A stretch of DNA of 64,000 nt from Parasphingorhabdus cellanae. GTDB lineage: Bacteria; Pseudomonadota; Alphaproteobacteria; Sphingomonadales; Sphingomonadaceae. The translations under genes were made by a program, and so were the position numbers. The number at the start of each line of letters is the position of its first letter. Positions within the stretch are counted from its first letter, which is position 1. Positions 54,060 through 63,999 of the stretch are shown here, piece by piece. Below the pieces are notes generated by a model. It did no database searches. It was not told where the DNA came from and saw only the letters and a program-made list of their open reading frames with translations. The stretch is from the NCBI RefSeq assembly GCF_017498565.1, contig NZ_CP071794.1, positions 1,240,001-1,304,000 of the forward strand, in the 5' to 3' direction.

Positions 54060-56501
54060 ATGGTACTTATGCAAAAAAAATACGGCCTTCGTCTCGCTAT
54101 TTTGCTTTCTGCTGCGAACGTGACAATATCTGCACTCGCCCAAACGCCAGAAGAAAGTGCGCAAACAAATACTAGCACCATTGTTGATGATGAAGATGAA
54201 GCCAAGGAGATTGTCGTAACCGGTACCAGTATTCGCGGCATCGCACCGGTTGCCGTCCCGCTTTTGACATTTGACCGGGAAGATATTCTGGGAAGCGGCG
54301 CACCCAGCCTCGCCGAATTTCTGCGCACGGTTCCGCAAAATACGGGCGGCGGTTCTGCATCGGATGAAGGCCGCGCATTGGGCGCTTTTTTCGGCGGATC
54401 GGCGGTTTCGTTTCGCGGCTTCGGGCCGGATCGCGCACTCACCTTGCTCAACGGGCACCGCGTAGCGCCGCAAGGGGATGGTACGTTTGTGGACATAAAT
54501 TTCATTCCGGTCGCGGCGATTGAGCGGGTTGAGATTGTACCGGTTGGCGCATCATCAATTTACGGTGCAGATGCCGTGGGCGGCGTTATCAACTTCACGC
54601 TGCGCGACGACTATGAAGGTCTGGAAAGCCGTGCACTTATCGGCACCACCACGCATGGCGACGGCAACACGATTAACCTGTCCCAAAGCGGGGGTGTCCG
54701 CTGGGAAACAGGCTCCGCCCTGATCGCTTATGACTATTTTGAACAGGATAGGATACAGGCCGGTCAGCGCGATTTTACGGATCCGGACTTATCGCGAACC
54801 AGCCTGGTACCAGCCATAAACCGCCATTCAATCATCGGAGCTATCCGGCAGAACCTGTCGGAAAATGTAGAGCTTTTGATCGATAGCTATCTGGTGAGCA
54901 GTGATACCCGCCGGACATCTCAATTCCCATTTGTTGCCGATGTCCTGGGTTCAAATGTCCCATTGGAAGAAAATATCGAAACACTTGCCTATGGGACCAC
55001 CGCGACACTGCGCGCCGATATTGGCCCGTGGCAGGCACAGCTTATCGGGACTTTTTCCCGCAATGACCTGGACGGATTTGATATTGATACCCGCACGGGT
55101 GAACCGACAAATATATTCGCTAATATCGAATTTTCCCGCGACAACCGTATTGCACTCATCGAACCGCGTTTTGACGGACCGTTATTCGCACTGCCCGGCG
55201 GGTCGGCGCGGTTAGCGGTTGGTGGTCAATTGCGCTACGAACGTTTTGTGCGTGTGTTGGGGCCGGATTCGCCCGCTTCGGATAATCGCCGTTCGGTTGC
55301 ATCGGGCTATGGCGAAATTTACTTGCCCTTCATTGGACCAGACAATGGCATAGCCGGCATTCACAAGCTGGAGCTGAATATTTCGGGCCGCTATGAACGT
55401 TTTGGCAATGTAGATGAAAGCCTGTCCACTGGCGAAGATATTGCGCGCGGCGGCAAAGCAGACAGCATCGATCCGCAGGTCAGCTTGCTCTACGCTCCTG
55501 TCCCGTCTCTCGATTTGCGGGCAACCTATGGCACATCCTTTACAGTGGCGCCGCTGACGACGCTGCGCCGGGATAATCGTATATTCGCTTCCCGTTTTTT
55601 AACAGTCGATGCCCTTCCAGATGACGCTTCAAACACGCTGTTCTTATCGGGCGTTGATCCTGATCTAGGCCCGGAGACGTCGACCTACTGGACCGTCGGT
55701 GCGGATTGGCGGCCGACTTTCGCCCCTGGGCTGACATTATCCGCAACCTATTATAATATTGATTTGCGTAACGTTTTGGGCTCGCCCAGCGGAAGCCGCG
55801 ACCCGTCTAATCCGCTAATTGCCGATTTTGTCATACTCAATCCGAATGAGGAACAGATACGTGCGGCTATTGCCAGCTTTGGCTTGACACCGGCCGATAT
55901 CTTTACATTCGGCGCAGCTGCGGATGATTTTAACAATCGCGGCTTTGCTTCGATTGGGGCGATCTATAACGCATCGACAACCAACCTGACAGAGCGGGTT
56001 TATGAAGGGATTGATTTCGGCCTGGATTACCGCCGCGATCTGGGCACTGGGCAAATTGGCGCAGAAGCGAATGTCGTGCTTATAACCAGATATAAAGAAC
56101 GCAGTTCGGACGCGCAGCCCTTGGTTGATCGCCTTGATACCCCGTTTCAACCCCTCAACTTAAACGCGCGAATGGGTCTGTTCTGGTCGAATGACAAGCT
56201 GCGTGCCAATATCTTCGCCAACTATGCCGATGACTATGTCGATAACCGTTTTGACGTCGATCGAAAGGTTGACGATTTCCTGACTTTTGATCTGAACCTG
56301 GCTGTCGCGGTGGAAGGAAAAGTCGGCGGCGAAGGGACGCAATTTAGCCTCTCGGTGCAAAATTTATTCGATCAAGATCCGCCGCGTCTGGTCGGTTTGT
56401 CGAATGAAAATGACAGTTTTACCGGCGATATCGGTTATGACTTTGTCAATGCGTCGGCACGTGGGCGGTTTATCAGCATCTCTGTACGGCGAACATGGTG
56501 A
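54060..56501 (+). CDS. TonB-dependent outer-membrane receptor
   Basis: The 813-residue precursor has a signal peptide (to about residue 28), a TonB-box-like acidic start (KEIVVTGTSIRG), a plug domain with FGPDRALTLLNGHRV..VPVGASSIYGADAVGGVINF, and a 22-strand barrel ending in the aromatic FISISVRRTW. These receptors bring iron complexes, vitamin B12 or sugars and peptides across the outer membrane. ATG 54060 or 54069. The downstream ABC ATPase gene overlaps its stop (8 bases), so the receptor and an inner-membrane ABC system share one operon. Confidence 0.92.
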   Translation: MVLMQKKYGLRLAILLSAANVTISALAQTPEESAQTNTSTIVDDEDEAKEIVVTGTSIRGIAPVAVPLLTFDREDILGSGAPSLAEFLRTVPQNTGGGSASDEGRALGAFFGGSAVSFRGFGPDRALTLLNGHRVAPQGDGTFVDINFIPVAAIERVEIVPVGASSIYGADAVGGVINFTLRDDYEGLESRALIGTTTHGDGNTINLSQSGGVRWETGSALIAYDYFEQDRIQAGQRDFTDPDLSRTSLVPAINRHSIIGAIRQNLSENVELLIDSYLVSSDTRRTSQFPFVADVLGSNVPLEENIETLAYGTTATLRADIGPWQAQLIGTFSRNDLDGFDIDTRTGEPTNIFANIEFSRDNRIALIEPRFDGPLFALPGGSARLAVGGQLRYERFVRVLGPDSPASDNRRSVASGYGEIYLPFIGPDNGIAGIHKLELNISGRYERFGNVDESLSTGEDIARGGKADSIDPQVSLLYAPVPSLDLRATYGTSFTVAPLTTLRRDNRIFASRFLTVDALPDDASNTLFLSGVDPDLGPETSTYWTVGADWRPTFAPGLTLSATYYNIDLRNVLGSPSGSRDPSNPLIADFVILNPNEEQIRAAIASFGLTPADIFTFGAAADDFNNRGFASIGAIYNASTTNLTERVYEGIDFGLDYRRDLGTGQIGAEANVVLITRYKERSSDAQPLVDRLDTPFQPLNLNARMGLFWSNDKLRANIFANYADDYVDNRFDVDRKVDDFLTFDLNLAVAVEGKVGGEGTQFSLSVQNLFDQDPPRLVGLSNENDSFTGDIGYDFVNASARGRFISISVRRTW

Positions 56502-57235
56502 GCAGGATGCCCGCGATATTAGAAGCGCGTCAGCTTTCAAAATCATTTGGTTCCAACCGGGCCCTACATTCGCTCGATCTGACAGTTGGTGGTGGCGAGA
56601 TACTCTGTCTGCTTGGCGCTAATGGTGCTGGCAAAACGACAACAATCAACCTTTTTCTGGGCTTTCTCAGTCCCACCGATGGCGCCGCCTTAGTATCTGG
56701 ACATGATGCGGTCCGCGAACGCCATTTGACCGCACCGAAGCTCGCCTACATACCCGAGCAGGTAGCCCTTTATCCGCAGTTGAGCGGACTAGAGAATCTT
56801 GATCACTTCACGCGGCTTTCGGGACGCAGGCTCGACCAGACCGAATTATTGGCGATGCTTGAAAGAACAGGACTAAGCCAGGCGGACGCGCACCGCCGTG
56901 CTCACGCTTATTCCAAGGGCATGCGGCAAAAAGTCGGTATCGCGATCGCGGTTGCCCGAAATGCCGAGGCGCTTTTGCTGGACGAACCGATGTCGGGTCT
57001 TGATCCTGCAGCAGCCAATGATTTCTGCACCCTGCTTTCATCACTAAAAGACCAGGGTAAGGCTATCCTTATGGCGACACATGATATCTTTCGGGCGCGC
57101 CTTGTCGGCACGCGCATCGGAATCATGAAAGCCGGCCGTCTTGTGGAATTGCTGGATGCCAAACAAGTCGACGCGGCTGAGCTGGAAACTTTATATCTCG
57201 CGCATATGGCGAAAGAAGAACCGGCCGTCTCATGA
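56495..57235 (+). CDS. ABC-2 type transporter ATP-binding protein
   Basis: The 246-residue ATPase has Walker A GANGAGKTTT, signature YSKGMRQKVGIAIA (with K instead of the classic S/G in the second place of LSGGQ-type motifs), Walker B LLLDEPMSGLDP and the H loop ATHDI. The short sequence and A-loop spacing fit the ABC-2/NosF/DrrA group of exporters. It overlaps the TonB receptor stop and its own stop overlaps the first permease (ATGA). Confidence 0.92.
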   Translation: MVSRMPAILEARQLSKSFGSNRALHSLDLTVGGGEILCLLGANGAGKTTTINLFLGFLSPTDGAALVSGHDAVRERHLTAPKLAYIPEQVALYPQLSGLENLDHFTRLSGRRLDQTELLAMLERTGLSQADAHRRAHAYSKGMRQKVGIAIAVARNAEALLLDEPMSGLDPAAANDFCTLLSSLKDQGKAILMATHDIFRARLVGTRIGIMKAGRLVELLDAKQVDAAELETLYLAHMAKEEPAVS

Positions 57236-58647
57236 TTACCTATCTCACCCGGCTGGAACTTCTTACATTTTTGCGGGGGAGGGCTGCGATTGCGACATTA
57301 TTGATCGTACTCATACTCGTGACCCTGGCGACCATCTTAGGCGCGCAGCGCGTCCAGGAATTTGAAGCCGAACGCGCAGCAGCAAGCGTTGCCGACCGCC
57401 AAATCTGGTTAGATCAAGGTGCCGACAACCCTCACGCGGCAGCGCATTTTTCCCGTTATGCTTTCAAGCCAATTCCTGCATTAAGCCTATTCGATCCCGG
57501 CACGCTGGATACCGCTGGCATCGCGATCTGGATGGAAGGACATTACCAAAACCCCTCGCAATTCCGAAGAGCCGAGGACGCACCATCTGGTTTACAGGCG
57601 GCGCAACTTTCACCGGCCTGGGTCCTGATATTATTTGGTTCCCTTTTGCTTATTATTGCGCTCCATGGCAGCGTAGCGGGGGAGCGAGAAACCGGCACGC
57701 TACGACAAGTGCTAGCGAGCGGATTGGATCCCCGGCGTTTTGCGGCTGGCAAGCTTTTCGGCGCGCTATTCTATACTGTCGGCCTCCTTGGCTTGACGAT
57801 GCTGATCGTCCTTTTTGCGATCGCCACGCTCGATCTACCGACTGAATCTGATCTTACACAGCGCATCTTGCTGCTTTTACTGGCTTATGGCCTTTTCTTT
57901 ATCGCCATTGCGGGAATGGCAGTCGGCATATCCGCACTTTGCCGGACATCACGCGGTGCGCTAGGTATATTGGTCGGTTTGTGGGCAGCAGTGATCATTG
58001 CCGGGCCTTACCTGGCAGCACAATTCGCACTGACGGTGCATGAGGATGTCGACGGACCAACCACTTACCAGCGCATTGTCGATGCATCAAACAGCTACTT
58101 TCAGGATGACGCAGCCCGCGAAGAAACGCTGCAAAAAGCATTAACTCGCTACGGCGTAGATGAAAAGGCGAACCTGCCCATACGCTATGATGGCTATGAG
58201 CTTCAGCATAGCGAAGAGATAGCACACCCCAAATTTGAAGCCATTTACGGCGAGGTGGAAAAAATCCACGAGGATCAGGAGAATGTCTTGACCGCATCAT
58301 CCACACTGATGCCGGGACTGTTAATTACACGCCTTTCGGCGGCGCTTAGCGGCACGGATCTGCCGCATCATCGGCGATTTGCTGTTGCTGCCGAAAAACA
58401 TCGCCGCACCATCGTGAAAATGTTGAACGATGACCTCACATATAGCGAGCATCAAGGCGATGACCCCTATCTGGCTGATCAGACATTGTGGAAGCAGATT
58501 CCAGATTTCAAAATGGAACTCCCGCGGCTTGCAGAAACACGTTCGCAGGTCGGTCTGTTCTTCATCATCCTGGCTGCACAGGCATTTTTCGCGGTCCTTT
58601 TCGCCCGCTGGGCCATCCTGCATGCAACGCGGCAGGTGAGCCGATGA
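57232..58647 (+). CDS. ABC-2 type permease (DUF3526-like), first subunit
   Basis: The 471-residue permease has an N-terminal helix (about 12-32), a periplasmic loop to about 125, four or five central helices (about 130-265, starting LSPAWVLILFGSLLLIIAL and including HGSVAGERETGTLRQVLAS, the ABC-2 coupling region), a large soluble loop and a last helix at about 445-465. The NosY/DUF3526-like layout, with a large extracytoplasmic loop, is shared with the next gene. The substrate is unknown. Confidence 0.86.
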   Translation: MITYLTRLELLTFLRGRAAIATLLIVLILVTLATILGAQRVQEFEAERAAASVADRQIWLDQGADNPHAAAHFSRYAFKPIPALSLFDPGTLDTAGIAIWMEGHYQNPSQFRRAEDAPSGLQAAQLSPAWVLILFGSLLLIIALHGSVAGERETGTLRQVLASGLDPRRFAAGKLFGALFYTVGLLGLTMLIVLFAIATLDLPTESDLTQRILLLLLAYGLFFIAIAGMAVGISALCRTSRGALGILVGLWAAVIIAGPYLAAQFALTVHEDVDGPTTYQRIVDASNSYFQDDAAREETLQKALTRYGVDEKANLPIRYDGYELQHSEEIAHPKFEAIYGEVEKIHEDQENVLTASSTLMPGLLITRLSAALSGTDLPHHRRFAVAAEKHRRTIVKMLNDDLTYSEHQGDDPYLADQTLWKQIPDFKMELPRLAETRSQVGLFFIILAAQAFFAVLFARWAILHATRQVSR

Positions 58648-60047
58648 ACGGTGCACTGATCCGTCTTGAGCTATTATTGCTCATCCGGTCTCCGGTCACG
58701 CTTCTGCTATTGGTCCTTGTCGCCGGTTTAAGCGTAGGCGCGCTTGCCTCGGGCGCTGAGAACAGTGCATCCCGCGCAGAAGCTGACACACGCTTTCTTG
58801 AAAATACCCGAGAAAAAGAAACCCGCTTTCGTGACATGCTTATGGACGTGGAAGCCGGTACCGAGCAATCTCACTATGCCGGACGGCCCATGGCTATCTC
58901 GCATGCTGCAGTGCTAAAGAATAGCGTGCTGGGAGATTTCGCGGTTGGAGTTAGCGACCTGCTCCCTTCTCGCGTCAACGTCCGTCTGTGGGAGAATTCT
59001 GCTAGTCTTTTCGAGAACTACCAATTTTCCAATCCCACGCTTCTGCGGCTCAGCGGCTTTGATATGACGGCGATGGTTATTCTCCTGATGCCATTGCTCA
59101 TGATTGCCTTAAGCTTCGACGCGCTCGGCAGCGACCGTGCTACTGGACGCATAAAGCTGGTGTTGCTCTCCGAGCCAAATGAACGTCGCTATTTAATCCA
59201 TCGACTTGCTGTACGATGTGGTGCGCTGTGGTTCGTGATCATCCTGATTACTCTAGCTGCCGCCATAGGATATCCTGGTTCGATCCACAGTAGCCGGATC
59301 GCGCACTATGTTGCCTGGATGGGTGGAGCGCTGCTCTACGGTGGCTTTTGGTTCATGATCATCGCTATGGTGGTGCAGCGTGTTCGAGCCGCAGGCGAAG
59401 CGGCGGGTGCCTTGATCGGCCTTTGGGCGTTCCTAATTCTGATTGTACCAGCGCTGACAACGGCGGCAGTGCAGGCGATATATCCTGCTCCGTCCCGCCT
59501 TGCCTATCTCACCGAGGTGCGAGCCGCCTCATCGCAGGCAGATGAGCGTCAAGGACAGGTAATGGAGGAGTTTGCCATCGCCAATCCCCAAGCACATGCT
59601 GACAGTTTGTCTGCAGACGCCCCGTTTCGAGATGGATTTATCCGACTCTCAGTTGTAGAAACGGCTACTGAGGCGCACCGAACGCACTTAGACAAGGTAC
59701 AGACTGAACGTGCCAAAGCGATGGCGTGGCTGGGCCTACTATCACCTGCAATCGCGGCCGAGAAGCTACTTACAACAGTCGCCGGTGCTGACGCTGCTCG
59801 CTATCGTATCTTTCAGTCAGATGCGCGGGTATTGCTGTCCAAGCTAGCCGAAAGGCTGGGCCCTGCAATCATGCAGGGAGAACGGATCAGCATGCGAGAG
59901 TATAAAGCATTGCCAAAAATGACAACACGTCCAGAACCGCTGGAGAGTGCACGAAGCACAATTTTGACCAATATTGTCATTCTCTCTCTATTTGTAGCGC
60001 TAAGCGCATTTTTGTGGCGTTCAAAACGCCTGACCGAAAGTGAATAA
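58644..60047 (+). CDS. ABC-2 type permease (DUF3526), second subunit
   Basis: The 467-residue protein starts at ATG 58644, which overlaps the stop of the first permease (ATGA). It has an N-terminal helix (about 8-30), a periplasmic region to about 150, central helices (about 152-290, for example MTAMVILLMPLLMIALSFDAL and DRATGRIKLVLLSEP) and a C-terminal helix at about 440-460. DUF3526 is the family I recognise. With the paralogous first permease it would form the membrane channel of the ABC transporter. Confidence 0.87.
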   Translation: MNGALIRLELLLLIRSPVTLLLLVLVAGLSVGALASGAENSASRAEADTRFLENTREKETRFRDMLMDVEAGTEQSHYAGRPMAISHAAVLKNSVLGDFAVGVSDLLPSRVNVRLWENSASLFENYQFSNPTLLRLSGFDMTAMVILLMPLLMIALSFDALGSDRATGRIKLVLLSEPNERRYLIHRLAVRCGALWFVIILITLAAAIGYPGSIHSSRIAHYVAWMGGALLYGGFWFMIIAMVVQRVRAAGEAAGALIGLWAFLILIVPALTTAAVQAIYPAPSRLAYLTEVRAASSQADERQGQVMEEFAIANPQAHADSLSADAPFRDGFIRLSVVETATEAHRTHLDKVQTERAKAMAWLGLLSPAIAAEKLLTTVAGADAARYRIFQSDARVLLSKLAERLGPAIMQGERISMREYKALPKMTTRPEPLESARSTILTNIVILSLFVALSAFLWRSKRLTESE

Positions 60048-60455
60048 TCAGGCTATACGGTCTTGCGAGCTACGGCTCGTGCCCCACCTATCTCCTTTCG
60101 ATTTATATCCTTAAGCGCCCCCGATGCTGCACATATAGAAATGGATCCCGTTGCTCCCGGCGGAAGAACAACAGGAAAATATGCATGCACGACCGGGAAT
60201 TTAATCTGCGCCCGATCCTCTTTGTTCAGGATACCCTGCTGCTAAACTCAAGAGCGCCTGCAAACTACCAAACCAGTTCAAACCAAGCGTCAATCCAGAA
60301 GCTTCTTACCATCAACAGTTACGAAATACTTCTTGTTGACAAAAAGTTGATGATCCATATTCTATAAATGTAACAGAACGTAAAATATAATAGAGGAACA
60401 ATCTCATGAACGACCCGATCGTCTTAAAAACCCGCAAAATGATTGGAGAAGTTTT
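60048..60455. other. AT-rich spacer at the border of accessory DNA
   Basis: No gene is supported. The sequence is more AT-rich than its surroundings. A GCGAGC/GCTCGT hairpin at 60063-60082 may end the ABC operon. A promoter lies at 60336-60363, and a 31-codon frame from ATG 60406 overlaps the next gene but has no clear ribosome-binding site. Confidence 0.5.
60336..60363 (+). promoter_or_regulatory. sigma-70-type promoter of the methyltransferase pair
   Basis: TTGACA at 60336-60341 and TATTCT at 60358-60363, separated by 16 bases, in AT-rich sequence. It points to the methyltransferase gene 92 bases downstream. The -35 hexamer is exact; the -10 matches four of six. Confidence 0.6.
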
Positions 60456-61793
60456 ATGTTTGAGAGTAATATTACCCGTGCCGTTACTGATGCCCGTATA
60501 GATACGCTTATCCCTTATGCGCGCAATGCGCGCACCCATTCCAAAAAACAGATCCGGCAGATTGCAGACAGCATAGAGCGTTTTGGATTTACAAATCCTG
60601 TTCTTGTTAGCGATGAGAATGAGATTGTCGCAGGTCATGGCAGGGTAGAGGCAGCCAAGCTGTTAGGTCTCAAAACTGTCCCGACCTTAGTGCTATCGGA
60701 TATGAGCGAAGCGGATCGCCGGGCCTATATTCTGGCCGACAACAAGCTCGCCTTAAATGCCGGCTGGGACAAGGATTTACTGGCAGGTGAACTGCAGGGG
60801 CTAATCGATCTGGAGTTTGATGTAGAGCTCACCGGCTTTGATCTGGCGGAAATCGATTTGGTGCTCGACGAAGCCGATGATTCTGATCCCGCTAAAGCCG
60901 ACAGTGCGGAAGATGTGGTGCCTCCCCTGCTCTCAAGCGCCGTGACATGCAGCGGTGATATCTGGCAGTTGGGACGGCACCGTCTCGTTTGTGGTGATGC
61001 GCAGGATGGGAATGTCTTTGCTCGGCTGCTCGGTAGGGAGCGCGCTGATCTATTATTCACCGACCCGCCGTACAATGTCAAAATTGATGGACATGTCTGC
61101 GGCCTCGGCAATGTCCAGCATCGCAACTTTGCATTTGCCAGCGGTGAAATGAGTAAAGCAGGATTTACAGCGTTTCTGTCTACGACACTCAGTCATGCAT
61201 CCGGTCATATGCGCGATGGCTCCATTGCTTATGTCTGCATGGATTGGCGTCATATGAGCGAGCTCTTAGAAGCGGGCAATACTGTCTTTACCGAGCTTAA
61301 GAACCTTGTGGTTTGGAACAAGACCAATGGCGGGATGGGTACCTTTTACCGGTCCAAGCATGAACTGATCTTTGTGTATAAGAAGGGTACCGCTCCTCAT
61401 ACCAACAGCTTTGGCCTGGGAGAAAGCGGACGCTATCGCACTAATGTCTGGGACTATGCCGGTATCAGCAGCATGAGCACCAGCCGGGATGAAGAGCTGG
61501 CCATGCATCCTACTGTTAAACCGGTCGCATTGGTCGCCGATGCTATCCGCGATTGTTCGCGGCGAGGAGAGATCATCCTCGATTGTTTCGGTGGATCGGG
61601 CTCCACCTTAATTGCGGCTCACACAACCGGGAGATGCGCCCGGCTGATTGAATATGATCCGCTCTATTGCGACACTATTGTGAGGCGCTGGCAGGGTTAT
61701 ACCGGTAAGCCTGCCGTTCGTACAGCAGATGGGCTGGCTTTTGAAGAGATGGAATGGATGCAGCAAGTCCCAGCCGAGGGAAATGCATCATGA
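60456..61793 (+). CDS. ParB-domain DNA methyltransferase (beta class)
   Basis: The 445-residue protein begins with a ParB/sulfiredoxin-type domain (residues 10-110: IDTLIPYARNARTHSKKQI, NEIVAGHGRVEAAKLLGL), then an S-adenosylmethionine-dependent methylase: DPPY at 203-206 (motif IV) comes before FGGSGST at 378-384 (motif I), the order of beta-class enzymes such as CcrM. It therefore methylates adenine or cytosine amino groups. ParB-methylase fusions are common on phages and islands and usually lack a restriction partner. GGAG precedes the ATG. The next gene overlaps its stop. Confidence 0.92.
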   Translation: MFESNITRAVTDARIDTLIPYARNARTHSKKQIRQIADSIERFGFTNPVLVSDENEIVAGHGRVEAAKLLGLKTVPTLVLSDMSEADRRAYILADNKLALNAGWDKDLLAGELQGLIDLEFDVELTGFDLAEIDLVLDEADDSDPAKADSAEDVVPPLLSSAVTCSGDIWQLGRHRLVCGDAQDGNVFARLLGRERADLLFTDPPYNVKIDGHVCGLGNVQHRNFAFASGEMSKAGFTAFLSTTLSHASGHMRDGSIAYVCMDWRHMSELLEAGNTVFTELKNLVVWNKTNGGMGTFYRSKHELIFVYKKGTAPHTNSFGLGESGRYRTNVWDYAGISSMSTSRDEELAMHPTVKPVALVADAIRDCSRRGEIILDCFGGSGSTLIAAHTTGRCARLIEYDPLYCDTIVRRWQGYTGKPAVRTADGLAFEEMEWMQQVPAEGNAS

Positions 61794-62698
61794 GCAAGGA
61801 CGATTATGACATCGGTTTTGGTCGGCCGCCGCGCTATACACAGTTTCGCAAGGGTCAATCTGGCAACCCAGCCGGCAGGCCAAAGAAAGCGCAACCTACA
61901 GCAGAACCGATAGCAGGCGAAAAGGTAGACAAAATCCTGCGGGCGCAACTGGACCGCGAGATTGCGCTCAAAGGTCCGGGCGGTGCCAAGACCATGAAGG
62001 TTTTGGAAGCCATCTTGCTGGCGCAGCAGAAAAGCGCGCTGGCAGGCAATTCTGCAGCACAGCGAGAGGTTTTGAAGGAGGCAAGGCTACTCGAGGAGCG
62101 GGCGTATTTGCGCGAGCAGCATCAGCGCGAAAGGCAAGAAAAAGATTTCAAGGCTGCGCTGCGATGGAAAGCCCAACAGGAGCGCATCTGGGCAAAAGCC
62201 AAAGAAGGCTGTGAACCAGATGATCCATGGCCGCATCCCGATGATTTTATAATCGATCATCACAGGCGCACGTGGACCATCAGGGGACCGTTAGATCCAT
62301 CAGATGTGCCTATGTACAGGCGCATAAGATATCTGCGCGATTATCGTCTGTACGCCCTGGTCGCAGAGATAAGCGGCGGTAATGATCCACTACTCCTGGT
62401 AGCGCATCTGACTTGGGTTATCTTGAACAATATGCTGCCGCGGCGTTGGCAGATCGAGCGAGATGATATCGACCGGGAGTATATGAAACTCTTGGCGGTG
62501 CCGATCCACCAGTTGCATGCACGGGCACAAGCAGCCAAGCGGCAAGCAGAGCTGCTGCCAGAGCCCAAGCTCGACAAGAAAGCACGGCGGGAGACGTATC
62601 AGATCGTCAATAAGACCATGCAGCCTCTGTTGAAGCGCAAGGGGTTTCGGTCGCTTGCTGAGCTGGAGCGTGAATGCGAAAATTTGGGTTATCAATAG
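61790..62698 (+). CDS. DUF5681 domain protein
   Basis: The 302-residue product starts at ATG 61790, overlapping the methyltransferase stop (ATGA). Residues 9-35 are the DUF5681 motif, with FRKGQSGNPAGRPKKA, found in small proteins of phage and mobile DNA. The rest is rich in Arg, Lys, Glu and Gln, helical, with a possible winged or coiled region (about 95-140) and DREYMKLLAVPIHQLHARAQA near the end. The basic character suggests DNA or RNA binding. The coupling with the methyltransferase implies a joint role, not yet known to me. Confidence 0.85.
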   Translation: MSKDDYDIGFGRPPRYTQFRKGQSGNPAGRPKKAQPTAEPIAGEKVDKILRAQLDREIALKGPGGAKTMKVLEAILLAQQKSALAGNSAAQREVLKEARLLEERAYLREQHQRERQEKDFKAALRWKAQQERIWAKAKEGCEPDDPWPHPDDFIIDHHRRTWTIRGPLDPSDVPMYRRIRYLRDYRLYALVAEISGGNDPLLLVAHLTWVILNNMLPRRWQIERDDIDREYMKLLAVPIHQLHARAQAAKRQAELLPEPKLDKKARRETYQIVNKTMQPLLKRKGFRSLAELERECENLGYQ

Positions 62699-62892
62699 GT
62701 GAATAAGCCAGCCACCATGTTGGAAGCGACTATTTGCATTCTGCTAGGTTACAAAGCCATTCGCAAATAGGAGCATCCATAGCAGGATGCAATGCGGTGG
62801 ATAAAGTCGAGGTTATTTTGTCGTATCTGATAGTTATTCGACCAGCATTTGCTTTGTGAGTTCAGTGTCAAAGTTAAACACTTTGCAGAAGA

Positions 62893-63999
62893 TCAAGCTG
62901 CAAAATACGCCATAACCGTTATGTCTCTGTCGCGCATTTTCATCGAGGTCCCTGCCGAAGAAGCACCGAACATATTCATATCCTGCGTCATCAAAGCGAT
63001 TTTAAGAGCATCTGAACCGCCAGATGTTCCATAAGAAACCGAAATCGCTTCTTTGGATATGAGATCGGATTTGGCGCTCATTTTAGTGCGGCGGGTTGAT
63101 GTCGATTGCCTATGCCCGTCCTTACTTAGCTGTTCATAATAGTCGAATATATTTTTGTTACGGGTGAAAGCCGAAGCCGATCCCTGTCTTTCTAGATCAG
63201 TAAGTCCTCTGTTCAAACCAGCGCGCAGGGCTTCAAGTTCTGGCACTTCCGAGTACCGCATGCCGGGTTCTTTAAATCGCCCTTCGACAGGGGCTTGCAG
63301 CCTCAAATTTCTCTCGTATCTTGCATAGCTATCCCCAATTATAGCCTGCGGTGCAGCCGAAGATTGAGTGCTCGTGGTTGAACCGCCACCGAAGATGAAG
63401 TCGGATACATTGATATCGGACAGGAGGGTATTTTCGAGCACAATCTTTGGAATGGTCGGCGTGCTAATATCCACGCTGGTGCCGTTTTGCGTGATTGTCA
63501 GGTCACCAAAACCATTCACGCCGCCAGAGCCATTTAGAATCGCAATCTTATCGTTGCCATCGCTATAGTCTTTGATCGTTGCCCAAATCTCACTGGGGTT
63601 CAGAGCCCAGGCCGGCCCGACATAATCTGCAATGTCAAAGACAAAGTAATCGGCGGATTGCGTATTTCCCGGTCCTGTCACATTGCCATATTGATCGCCT
63701 TCTGCATCGCCGTAGACGCGCGCATCAAGATTACGAACCACAAGCACGTCAATACCATCGCGCCCTTGTAATGATGAATTCGTGCTCTCTGAAATCAGAA
63801 GGTCATTACCGCCAAGACCAACCATGTTGGTGTTATTCGAAGAGGAGGCTGCAAACATCGCATCATTGGCTGCTCCGCCTTCCATATAAAAGCTGTCATA
63901 TTCAACAATGTTGGTGATAGCGGGATAAGGAATGCCGTTATTGCCGGGCGGTGTCACACCACTAGCCCCAGCACCGAAGATAAAGTCCGATGCATCAAT
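62893..63999 (-). CDS. RTX-like calcium-binding secreted protein, C-terminal part
   Basis: The frame is open to the window edge, so the start lies beyond it; 369 codons are present. The sequence has GLGGNDLLISESTNSSLQGRDGIDVLVVRN and DYSDGNDKIAIL, RTX-type GGxGxD-like glycine/aspartate repeats, and the module ending in SDFIFGxG occurs twice (near 63395-63425 and at 63964-63996). The end (RDRDITVMAYFAA) has the acidic-then-hydrophobic pattern of type I secretion signals. Such proteins are exported by ABC systems and often adhere to surfaces. No transport genes are in the window. Confidence 0.75.
   Translation of the reverse strand: MDASDFIFGAGASGVTPPGNNGIPYPAITNIVEYDSFYMEGGAANDAMFAASSSNNTNMVGLGGNDLLISESTNSSLQGRDGIDVLVVRNLDARVYGDAEGDQYGNVTGPGNTQSADYFVFDIADYVGPAWALNPSEIWATIKDYSDGNDKIAILNGSGGVNGFGDLTITQNGTSVDISTPTIPKIVLENTLLSDINVSDFIFGGGSTTSTQSSAAPQAIIGDSYARYERNLRLQAPVEGRFKEPGMRYSEVPELEALRAGLNRGLTDLERQGSASAFTRNKNIFDYYEQLSKDGHRQSTSTRRTKMSAKSDLISKEAISVSYGTSGGSDALKIALMTQDMNMFGASSAGTSMKMRDRDITVMAYFAA

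Noticed and set aside
60406..60501. 31-codon frame before and overlapping the methyltransferase gene
   Set aside because: It overlaps the methyltransferase start in another frame and has no clear signal; kept only as a remark.
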